Positions 1 to 5,706 of a DNA stretch of 15,159 bases are shown in pieces; position 1 is the first letter of the stretch; the number at the start of each line of letters is the position of its first letter. The notes under the pieces are model-generated. The model was given only the letters and a program-made list of their open reading frames with translations. It ran no database searches and was not told the DNA's origin. A program made the position numbers and the translations under genes. This stretch comes from Desulfobulbaceae bacterium (lineage in GTDB: Bacteria; Desulfobacterota; Desulfobulbia; Desulfobulbales; UBA5123). The stretch is from positions 1-15,159 of the forward strand of contig JAOUHH010000029.1 in NCBI GenBank assembly GCA_029865195.1, given 5' to 3'.

Positions 1-1
1 C

Positions 2-595
2 AAACTCTTCGCGATGGTGGAAGGCAAGGCGGTGACCGGCTACGCCTACGCGCCGGGCGGGGTGCGGCTGCCCAACAACACGGTCGAGATCTTCGACGGC
101 AGCGGCAACAAGCTCGCTGAAACCACAACCGACGCCAACGGCGCCTTCAGCTTTACCCCCCAGAAACGGAGCGACCTGAGCTTTGAACTGGATACCGGCG
201 ACGGCCACCGCACCACCTTCCTGATCTCCGCCGCCGAACTTGCAGCGAGTCTGCCCGCAGCCGGCGCACAGGAAGCGGCACCGGCAACCACTGTGCAGAG
301 CGCTGTACCGGCCGCCACAAAGGCCGTCGCGAAGCCGACAGCGGTAACTGCCATGGCAGAAGCAACCCCGTCCCCGACGGCGGCACCGGCCACCGCCGAC
401 CCGGCCGAACTCGCCGCGCTGATCGACCAGGCGGTGGCGCACAACATCCGGCCGCTGCGGGAACAGATCGAGGCATACGAACAGAAGGTCAGGCTGCACG
501 ACATCCTCGGCGGCATCGGCTACATCATGGGACTGGCGGGGATTTTTGCCTATCTGCAGGCAGGGAAGAAGGAGAAGGCAAGCGGCGGGAAATGA
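2..595 (+). CDS. NikL/CbiL-like membrane-anchored periplasmic protein, 3' part
   Basis: The reading frame is open from the first base of the window, with Lys-Leu-Phe-Ala before the first Met (position 14). The true start and probably a signal peptide therefore lie upstream. The visible part begins with a carboxypeptidase-regulatory-like (transthyretin-type) beta domain: a VEG...TGYAYAPGG stretch, then NNTVEIFDGSG and a DANGAFSF turn. It continues with a long Ala/Pro/Thr-rich linker, a short coiled-coil-like stretch (about residues 140-163 from position 14), one hydrophobic segment (IGYIMGLAGIFAYLQA) and a basic tail. This order matches the NikL/CbiL-type accessory proteins of nickel/cobalt ECF transporters, which are periplasmic and anchored by a C-terminal helix. 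The transporter genes themselves would be outside the window. The function is inferred from architecture; another single-pass protein with a CarboxypepD_reg domain is possible. Confidence 0.6.
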   Translation, partial: KLFAMVEGKAVTGYAYAPGGVRLPNNTVEIFDGSGNKLAETTTDANGAFSFTPQKRSDLSFELDTGDGHRTTFLISAAELAASLPAAGAQEAAPATTVQSAVPAATKAVAKPTAVTAMAEATPSPTAAPATADPAELAALIDQAVAHNIRPLREQIEAYEQKVRLHDILGGIGYIMGLAGIFAYLQAGKKEKASGGK

Positions 596-596
596 T

Positions 597-615
597 TTTG
601 GCAAAGTTTGCCAAA
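597..615. promoter_or_regulatory. Perfect inverted repeat, candidate ParD operator
   Basis: TTTGGCAAA-g-TTTGCCAAA has two 9-bp arms that are exact reverse complements around one central base. It begins two bases after the upstream stop codon and 32 bases before the parD ATG, and it covers the -35 element of the predicted parD promoter. ParD-type ribbon-helix-helix antitoxins normally repress their own operon through such sites. The repeat is seen directly; the operator role is inferred. A factor-independent terminator for the upstream gene is less likely because no T tract follows. Confidence 0.65.
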
Positions 616-626
616 TATGCTACTGT
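598..626 (+). promoter_or_regulatory. Candidate sigma70 promoter for parDE
   Basis: TTGGCA (598-603) is separated by 17 bp from TACTGT (621-626), which is preceded by TGC and so forms an extended -10. The -35 lies within the perfect inverted repeat, so repressor binding there would block RNA polymerase. The -10 hexamer matches the consensus at only three positions, so the call is moderate. Confidence 0.4.
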
Positions 627-634
627 GGGTCATT

Positions 635-640
635 GGAGGT
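635..640 (+). promoter_or_regulatory. Shine-Dalgarno that sets the parD start
   Basis: GGAGGT lies 6 nt before the ATG at 647. It rules against the upstream in-frame TTG at 608, which lies inside the operator repeat. Confidence 0.8.
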
Positions 641-646
641 GCCGAG

Positions 647-892
647 ATGGCGACGATGAATGTATCGCTTCCCGACCCAATGAAACACTGGGTTGAGGAG
701 CAGGCGAAGACCGGGCGTTACAGTAATGCCAGCGACTATGTTCGCGACCTGATTCGTCGGGACCAGGAACGCGCGTCGAAAATTGCCCACATGCAGTTAC
801 TGGTGACGGAAGGACTGGAGAGTGGCACCAGTAACCGGACTATGGATGACATCCTGAAGGATGCCCGTACCCGGTCAGCAGAAAAGTCATAA
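647..892 (+). CDS. parD: ParD/CopG-family antitoxin
   Basis: 81-residue antitoxin of a type II toxin-antitoxin pair. The N-terminus (MATMNVSLPDPM) is the beta strand of a ribbon-helix-helix DNA-binding domain, followed by two helices with the typical SNASDYVRDLIRRDQ segment (about residues 26-40). The C-terminal half is charged and probably folds on binding the toxin. The start is the ATG at 647, which has a GGAGGT Shine-Dalgarno at the right distance. The toxin gene follows after 2 nt, so both are made from one message. Autorepression through the inverted repeat just upstream is expected for this family. The assignment to ParD rests on fold, length and pairing with a ParE-like partner; close relatives may be labelled CopG or the CC2985 family. 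Confidence 0.88.
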   Translation: MATMNVSLPDPMKHWVEEQAKTGRYSNASDYVRDLIRRDQERASKIAHMQLLVTEGLESGTSNRTMDDILKDARTRSAEKS

Positions 893-894
893 AG

Positions 895-1188
895 ATGGCC
901 TACCGCCTGACCGGCAAAGCCGTTGAGGATATTACCGCCATCTTCCACGAAGGTGTGCGCCAGTTCGGGGCAGCTCAGGCGAAAAAATACCATTACGGGA
1001 TGGAAAAGGTTTTCAAGCTTCTTTCTGGTAACCCTGAACTTGCGAGAGAACGTGATGAAATCATTCCTCCCGTTCGGATACATCCCTACGGAAGTCATCT
1101 GATCATCTATCTGGTTGAGAAAAACAGCGACGTACTGATCGTTCGTGTCCGGCATGGACATGAAGAGTGGCAGGAACAACCCGTTTAA
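895..1188 (+). CDS. parE: ParE/RelE-superfamily toxin
   Basis: 97-residue basic protein with the plan of ParE toxins. It starts with the MAYRLTGKAVEDITAIF strand-helix, has a middle helical hairpin (AAQAKKYHYGMEKVFKLL) and ends with an ...IRVRHGHEEWQ-like strand: the LIVRVRHGHEEW segment at about residues 81-92 is the family signature. ParE toxins characterised so far poison DNA gyrase, while RelE relatives are ribosome-dependent mRNA nucleases. The helical hairpin and the terminal strand favour ParE here. It lies 2 nt after the antitoxin stop, and the antitoxin-first order allows autoregulation. The reading frame is complete with no lesion, so the pair is likely active. Its target is not proven by sequence alone. 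Confidence 0.88.
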   Translation: MAYRLTGKAVEDITAIFHEGVRQFGAAQAKKYHYGMEKVFKLLSGNPELARERDEIIPPVRIHPYGSHLIIYLVEKNSDVLIVRVRHGHEEWQEQPV

Positions 1189-1298
1189 AACAATTTCTGC
1201 AAACTCCGCAGATAGCCCCCCCCGACTGAGCGTTAAAAAAATAGGAATTTGCCCCTACCATTCAACGCGCAAATCCAGCCCGTTGCAGTGCTCCGGGA

Positions 1299-1310
1299 TT
1301 AAACGTTTAA
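1299..1310. repeat. 12-bp perfect palindrome TTAAACGTTTAA
   Basis: A self-complementary 12-mer lies 174 bp before the ATPase start. It could be an operator for a dimeric regulator, but no regulator gene is adjacent. The shorter string CGTTTAAA also occurs at the parE 3' end (1182-1189). Confidence 0.4.
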
Positions 1311-1356
1311 ACAACGTCCCTCTCGCGCCCCCTATTCATACGCAACAATAACGTCT

Positions 1357-1378
1357 TTTTTTGCATATTTTTTGCATT
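1357..1378. repeat. Two tandem 11-bp repeats T6GCAT(A/T)
   Basis: TTTTTTGCATA (1357-1367) is immediately followed by TTTTTTGCATT (1368-1378). The 11-bp period is close to one helical turn, so the T tracts are phased on one face and could bend the DNA. This is a pattern typical of promoter UP regions or of sites bound by nucleoid proteins. Confidence 0.5.
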
Positions 1379-1484
1379 TTTTAGTTGATAACTCAACAAA
1401 AGGCAGAGTATGAGGATATGAGGTAATTGAAATTTTGTGTTACCCCGATCAGATTTGCCCTCTTCACTAGCCAGGATGATAGTC

Positions 1485-2753
1485 ATGCTTATCGAGTTTA
1501 GTGTCGCCAATTTTAGATCCTTTTGGGAGCCCAGAAAACTTTCCATGGCTGCCACCCCTCAAAAAGACCTACTAGACAACAATACATTTACAAGTCCCAT
1601 TTCCGGCCTTCCGAGGCTCCTCCGATCGGCGGTTGTATACGGACCCAATGCTGGAGGGAAAAGTAATTTTATCCGGGCCATGGCGTTTGTAAGGCAATTT
1701 ATCGTCGCCTCGGCCAAAGAACACCAGGAAGGCGAAGGGATCGCTGTGACCCCCTTCCTTTTTAATCAACTTGGCCCCTCTCAGCCTAGTGAGTTTGAAG
1801 TACAATTCATTCAGGACGGTGTCCGCTATCAATATGGTTTTGCTGCCACCCGAGAAAGGGTAACCAACGAGTGGCTGATTGCCTATCCTGAAGGGCGTGC
1901 TCAACGTTGGTTTGAAAGAAATTTCGAGCCACAGAATAATGACTACCAATGGTATTTCGGTAGCCGTTTTGTGGGCCGCAAAAGGCAATGGCAGGAGATG
2001 ACCAGAGACAATGCCTTGTTCCTTTCCACTGCGGTTCAATGGAACAGTGAACAACTTAAACCAGTCTTCACATGGTTTAAAAGACTCTTCGTCATCGGGC
2101 ACGGCACTTTGCTGGATCCCAGTTTCAGCATGAAGGCCTGCCAGGATGATGCTAAAAAAAGCCGCATTCTCGCATTTATGAATGAAGCAGATATCAGCAT
2201 TTCTGATATTTTAATGGAAACCAAGGAATTTTCCGTGGAAGACCTGCCGTCCGATATGCCAGAACCTATAAAGGAGGAAATTCGGCAGAGTATGGATGGC
2301 AAAAAAATGATGCGTGTGGGTTTTGTTCACCCAGTAAGTGATGGGGTTTCTCCCGTATCCCTTCCGCTTGAAGAAGAATCGGACGGAACACGCAAACTCT
2401 TCGCCTATGCCGGTCCATGGATTGACATTTTAACCAAAGGTCGAATCCTCTTTGCCGATGAACTGGACACCAGTCTCCATCCGAAAATCATGAGATTTCT
2501 GCTTTCTCTGTTCCATAATGACAAAATTAACAAGGCAAATGGGCAGTTGATCTTCACCACCCACGACACCTCGCTTCTGGATCAGGATTTAGTACGACGG
2601 GATCAAGTTTGGTTTATCGAAAAAGATCAAGCCAATACCAGCCAACTCTATCCCCTCACCGACTTCAAACCTAGAGCAAAAGAAGCTCTTCAAAAGGGAT
2701 ACCTCAACGGCCGGTACGGTGCCCTCCCATACACCAGAGAGGCTCACTTCTGA
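1485..2753 (+). CDS. RloA/AbiLi-like AAA-family ATPase
   Basis: 422-residue ABC/SMC-like ATPase of the AAA_15/AAA_21 type. The N-terminal IEFSVANFRSF strand is typical of the class. Walker A is GPNAGGKS (residues 53-60), the signature-like segment is SDGTRKLF (about 298-305), Walker B is ILFADELD (321-328, with D325-E326) and the switch histidine is in FTTHD (357-361). The large middle insert (about 100-290) is expected for a sensor ATPase. The ATG at 1485 is chosen because AGGA lies 8 nt before it and because family members begin just before this strand; an in-frame start at 1437 has no such support. The stop overlaps the next start as TGATG. In AbiL and PARIS systems the paired ATPase holds and releases a TOPRIM effector when phage infection is sensed. 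The role here is inferred from this pairing. Confidence 0.82.
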   Translation: MLIEFSVANFRSFWEPRKLSMAATPQKDLLDNNTFTSPISGLPRLLRSAVVYGPNAGGKSNFIRAMAFVRQFIVASAKEHQEGEGIAVTPFLFNQLGPSQPSEFEVQFIQDGVRYQYGFAATRERVTNEWLIAYPEGRAQRWFERNFEPQNNDYQWYFGSRFVGRKRQWQEMTRDNALFLSTAVQWNSEQLKPVFTWFKRLFVIGHGTLLDPSFSMKACQDDAKKSRILAFMNEADISISDILMETKEFSVEDLPSDMPEPIKEEIRQSMDGKKMMRVGFVHPVSDGVSPVSLPLEEESDGTRKLFAYAGPWIDILTKGRILFADELDTSLHPKIMRFLLSLFHNDKINKANGQLIFTTHDTSLLDQDLVRRDQVWFIEKDQANTSQLYPLTDFKPRAKEALQKGYLNGRYGALPYTREAHF

Positions 2754-3418
2754 TGGGAGCCGACCAACTCTTTCATCGGAGAAAAGCCAAAAAAGCCGCA
2801 TCACTGGCCCGTGAGGCTCAAAAGCGCGAACCCTACGACCTGGTCTTGATCGTTTGCGAAGGAGGGAAGACGGAACCGAACTATTTACAGGAACTCCGTG
2901 ATGCTTTCAAACTCAGTACCGCCAATATCAAAATCATCGGTGATGCCTGTGGGACGTCGCCACGCGATGTGGTAAAATACGCGCTGACCGAATACCAAAA
3001 AGAAAAAAAATACAACCGAATCTTCTGCGTTTTCGACAAAGACCGACACCCCACCTTCAATGAAGCCTTAGAAAGAATCCGGACGGCTAGATTGAGCAAA
3101 GGAGATTCCATTCAAGCCATCACATCGGTTCCCTGTTTCGAAATCTGGATCCTTTTGCATTTTCGCTATACCACAAAGGCATTCAGTTCCACCGGCCCGT
3201 CTGGCTCCATCTGCGCCTCAGTCATCAGAGACCTGAAACGACACATCGGCAACTACGACAAGGGGGCGGCGGGACTTTTCCCGTCTCTTTTGGAAAAACT
3301 GCCGACAGCAATGACACATGCAACGAGGCTTGCTAAACACACGACAACGACGGGAAGTGACAATCCTTCTACAAGGATGCATAAATTGGTCGAATATCTA
3401 CGTGACCTAAAGAAGTAA
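2753..3418 (+). CDS. rloB: RloB/AbiLii-like protein, probable TOPRIM-type effector
   Basis: 221 residues, the usual size for RloB-family proteins. The basic N-terminus is followed by LVLIVCEGGKTEPNYL (residues 30-45), in which E36 and E41 mark the TOPRIM-like glutamate motif. CVFDKDRH (92-99) gives the acidic D95-x-D97 pair, and VPCFEIWILLHF (126-137) is a hallmark segment of the family. TOPRIM domains use these acidic residues to bind metal for phosphoryl transfer, so a nuclease effector is likely. In PARIS the comparable effector AriB cleaves host tRNA. The start overlaps the ATPase stop (TGATG), so the two are translationally coupled. RloB was first named from open reading frames linked to type I restriction loci, but no hsd gene is visible here. 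Defence function is inferred; the cleaved target is unknown. Confidence 0.82.
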   Translation: MGADQLFHRRKAKKAASLAREAQKREPYDLVLIVCEGGKTEPNYLQELRDAFKLSTANIKIIGDACGTSPRDVVKYALTEYQKEKKYNRIFCVFDKDRHPTFNEALERIRTARLSKGDSIQAITSVPCFEIWILLHFRYTTKAFSSTGPSGSICASVIRDLKRHIGNYDKGAAGLFPSLLEKLPTAMTHATRLAKHTTTTGSDNPSTRMHKLVEYLRDLKK

Positions 3419-3505
3419 TACCTGAAACTTCAGTGATGTCACCCAATTGACCTGCATTTAGGACTGAACATACAGACTTGCAGGCAAGCTTCAACAGACT
3501 TCTAC

Positions 3506-3525
3506 GGGCATGACAGGCAATGCCC
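3506..3525. repeat. Weak hairpin between convergent genes
   Basis: GGGCAT and ATGCCC form a 6-bp stem with an 8-nt loop, midway between the rloB stop and the bioF stop. No T tract follows on either strand, so it is at best a weak bidirectional terminator. The rest of the 186-bp gap (3419-3604) shows nothing else I can support. Confidence 0.3.
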
Positions 3526-3604
3526 AACAGCACGGTTTTATGAAAATTCAGAAAAATGGTGCGACAGAACGGAACAGGGGGGAAAGGCAGTAACTCTTAC
3601 AAAC

Positions 3605-4792
3605 TCAGGCGAGCAGTTCCGGGGCGAACTCCTTGACCACCGCTAGCAGCGCCTCGGCTCCTTCTTGGAGCTGCGGCACGTCGAGATGACGGGTGACTGA
3701 GAATCTGAGGCGGGCGGTGTTTTCAGGCACCGTGGGCGGGCGGACGGCGGTGGCGAAGATTCCTCGTGCCCGCAAGGCTTCGGCCATCTGCAGGGCGCGT
3801 GTGCTTGCCCCCACCGTGATCGGGATGATCTGGGTGGGGCCGAGATCAACGGTCAAACCACCGTCGCGCAGCAGCTTCTTGAACGTCTCTACCCTCTGCC
3901 AGAAATCATCGCGCAACTCCGACGACTGCCGCACCAGTTCCACGGCCGCAAGCGAGGCCGCCACCACCGCCGGGGGCAGCGCCGTCGAGTAGATGAAGCT
4001 CCTCGCCCGGTTGACCAGATAGTCGACCATCTCCTGGCTGCAGGCAATGTAGGCGCCGTAACTGCCCAAGGCCTTGCCGAAGGTGCCCATCACCAGATCG
4101 ACCTCTTCGCCCACCCCATCCGCTTCCACCACCCCGCCGCCGTTAGGGCCGAACAGGCCGGTGGCGTGCGCCTCATCCACCATCAGCAGAAAGCCGTAGC
4201 GCTTGCGCAAGGCAACCAGTTCGGCCAGCGGGCAGCGGTCGCCATCCATGCTGTAGATGGATTCCACCACCACCAGGGTTTGGCCGGTGGCGGGATTTTT
4301 TTGCAGGAGTTCTTCGAGGTGGGCTAGATCGTTATGCCGGAAACGGTGCAGGGTGGCCCCGGAGAGCCTACAGCCGTCGTAGATGCTGGCGTGATCCAGC
4401 CGGTCGATAAAGAGGGCGTCGCCCCGCCCCACCAGCGCCGGGATCACCCCGGCGTTGGCCATGAAGCCGGAGCCGAACAGTAGCGCCGCCTCCTTGCCCT
4501 TGAGGCTCGCCACCGCCGCCTCCAGTTGATGATGGATGACCAGATCGCCGCTCATCAGCCGCGCCGCGCCGGAGCCGGTGCCGAACTCGGCCAATGCGCG
4601 CCGGCCGCTTTCGATGAGCGCCGGATGCGCAGAGAGGGCCAGATAGTCGTTGGAGGAGAAATCGAGAAGCGGCGGCGAACCGGGAAGATTACTGAGACGG
4701 ATGCGGCCGTCGCTCAGCCGATCCACCGGCCGCAGCTCACGCAGAGCGCCGCTTGCGCGCCGCTCGTTCAGCCAGTCGCTCAGCCGCGCCAT
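3605..4792 (-). CDS. bioF: 8-amino-7-oxononanoate synthase (BioF)
   Basis: 395-residue PLP enzyme of the alpha-oxoamine synthase family. It condenses pimeloyl thioester with L-alanine, releasing CO2, to make 8-amino-7-oxononanoate (KAPA), the first ring-precursor step of biotin synthesis in the cytoplasm. Visible marks are LDFSSNDYLALS (about 44-55), FGTGSGAARLMSG (about 70-82), the DEAHATG segment that contacts PLP, and GTFGKALGS with K240 as the Schiff-base lysine (E. coli K236). The length is close to the family norm. The start overlaps the bioB stop by 13 nt. It is the last gene of a minus-strand operon and faces the rloB gene tail to tail. Related KBL and ALAS enzymes share the fold, but the neighbouring bioB settles the call. 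Confidence 0.93.
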   Translation of the reverse strand: MARLSDWLNERRASGALRELRPVDRLSDGRIRLSNLPGSPPLLDFSSNDYLALSAHPALIESGRRALAEFGTGSGAARLMSGDLVIHHQLEAAVASLKGKEAALLFGSGFMANAGVIPALVGRGDALFIDRLDHASIYDGCRLSGATLHRFRHNDLAHLEELLQKNPATGQTLVVVESIYSMDGDRCPLAELVALRKRYGFLLMVDEAHATGLFGPNGGGVVEADGVGEEVDLVMGTFGKALGSYGAYIACSQEMVDYLVNRARSFIYSTALPPAVVAASLAAVELVRQSSELRDDFWQRVETFKKLLRDGGLTVDLGPTQIIPITVGASTRALQMAEALRARGIFATAVRPPTVPENTARLRFSVTRHLDVPQLQEGAEALLAVVKEFAPELLA

Positions 4793-5706
4793 ATCCGCTT
4801 GATCTCCGCCACCAGGCGGTGGTCGGCCTCGGGGGCGCGGCCACGCTGGGTGAGGTAGCCGCCGATCATCATCCCGTCGGCACCGGCCAAGAGCGCGCTG
4901 CTCAGGAAATCGGTAAGGGCGGTTTCGCGGCCGGCGGCGAGGCGGATGGGCAGTTCGGGGAAGATCAGCCGGTAGAGGGCAATGCTGCGGAGGATCTCCG
5001 CCACCGGCAGCGGCTCGACCCCGGCCATCGGCGTGCCGGGAAGCGGGATGAGGATGTTGATCGGCACCGAATCGACCTTGAGATCGCGCAGGGTTTGCGC
5101 CATGGAGATGCGGTCGTCCTCGCTTTCGCCGAGGCCGAAGATGCCGCCGGCGCAGACCTCCAGGCCGGCCTCGCGGGCGGCGACAATGGTCTCGACCCGC
5201 TCGGCAAAGGTGTGGGTGGAAACCACCTGCTCGAAAAACTCCTTGGAGGTTTCGAGGTTGTGGTGATAGCGACAGAGCCCCGCCTCCCGCAGCCGTTCGA
5301 GATCGCGGCGGGAGAGGATGCCCAGCGAGGCGCAGACCTTGATGCCGACCTTGTCGCGGATCTTGCCGACCAGGTCGATCACCCGCTCCAGATCCTTGCC
5401 GACCAGCCCCCGGCCGCTGGTGACGATGGAGAAATGCTCGGCGCCGATCCGTTTCGCCTCGGCCGCCGCCGCGAGCACCGCGGCTTCATCCTGCAGGGGG
5501 TAGACCGGCGCATCGGTATCGTAATGGCCGGACTGCACGCAGAAGCGGCAATCCTCGCTGCACTTGCCGGACTTGGCGTTGATGATGCTGCAGAGGGAAA
5601 AGGCGTCGCCCCGGTGCGCGACCTTGGCCTGCAAGGCGCGGGTCATCAGCTCGGCCAGCGGCAGTTTGCGCAGGTCCTCGATGTCGGCGGGGGAATAGGC
5701 GTTCAT
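4780..5706 (-). CDS. bioB: Biotin synthase (BioB), anaerobe-like, lacks one [2Fe-2S] ligand Cys
   Basis: 308-residue radical-SAM enzyme that inserts sulfur into dethiobiotin. The [4Fe-4S]/SAM motif is C49-x3-C53-x2-C56. The TIM-barrel landmarks IKVCASLG (C125), HHNLETS, LEVCAGGIFGLGES (C185) and RLAAGRE are present. In E. coli BioB the auxiliary [2Fe-2S] cluster uses C97, C128, C188 and R260. Here C128 and C188 are matched by C125 and C185, but the C97 position (E. coli RFCMG) is Ser93 (HFSIV). The ATG at 5706 is chosen over longer in-frame starts because it forms an ATGA overlap with the pcnB stop and because family proteins begin here; the upstream extension is low-complexity shadow of pcnB. 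No Shine-Dalgarno is evident, consistent with translational coupling. bioF follows with a 13-nt overlap. bioA, bioC, bioD and bioH are not in the window. Confidence 0.93.
   Translation of the reverse strand: MNAYSPADIEDLRKLPLAELMTRALQAKVAHRGDAFSLCSIINAKSGKCSEDCRFCVQSGHYDTDAPVYPLQDEAAVLAAAAEAKRIGAEHFSIVTSGRGLVGKDLERVIDLVGKIRDKVGIKVCASLGILSRRDLERLREAGLCRYHHNLETSKEFFEQVVSTHTFAERVETIVAAREAGLEVCAGGIFGLGESEDDRISMAQTLRDLKVDSVPINILIPLPGTPMAGVEPLPVAEILRSIALYRLIFPELPIRLAAGRETALTDFLSSALLAGADGMMIGGYLTQRGRAPEADHRLVAEIKRIWRG

Larger units (their letters stand above)
1189..1484. other. AT-rich gap upstream of the RloA/RloB pair
   Basis: No convincing gene is present in these 296 bases. The gap holds a run of eight C (1216-1223), a 12-bp perfect palindrome (1299-1310), two 11-bp tandem T6GCAT repeats (1357-1378) and a small inverted repeat GTTGA-taac-TCAAC (1384-1397). 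Base composition changes sharply from the GC-rich left flank. A weak promoter is possible at TTGATA (1385-1390), 18 bp, TATGAG (1409-1414), but the match is poor. The region probably carries the promoter and control sites of the downstream defence-like genes. Confidence 0.5.

Noticed and set aside
1196..1212. TCTGC...GCAGA hairpin after parE as a terminator
   Set aside because: The stem is only 5 bp and is followed by a C run where a T run would be needed.
1145..1351. Short plus-strand frame running out of the parE 3' end
   Set aside because: It starts inside parE in another frame, has no Shine-Dalgarno and no recognisable motif, and crosses the C8 run and the palindrome.
1357..1378. T6GCAT repeats as the start of a CRISPR array or attachment site
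   Set aside because: There are only two copies, with no spacers between them. No matching copy was found right of rloB and no integrase is present.
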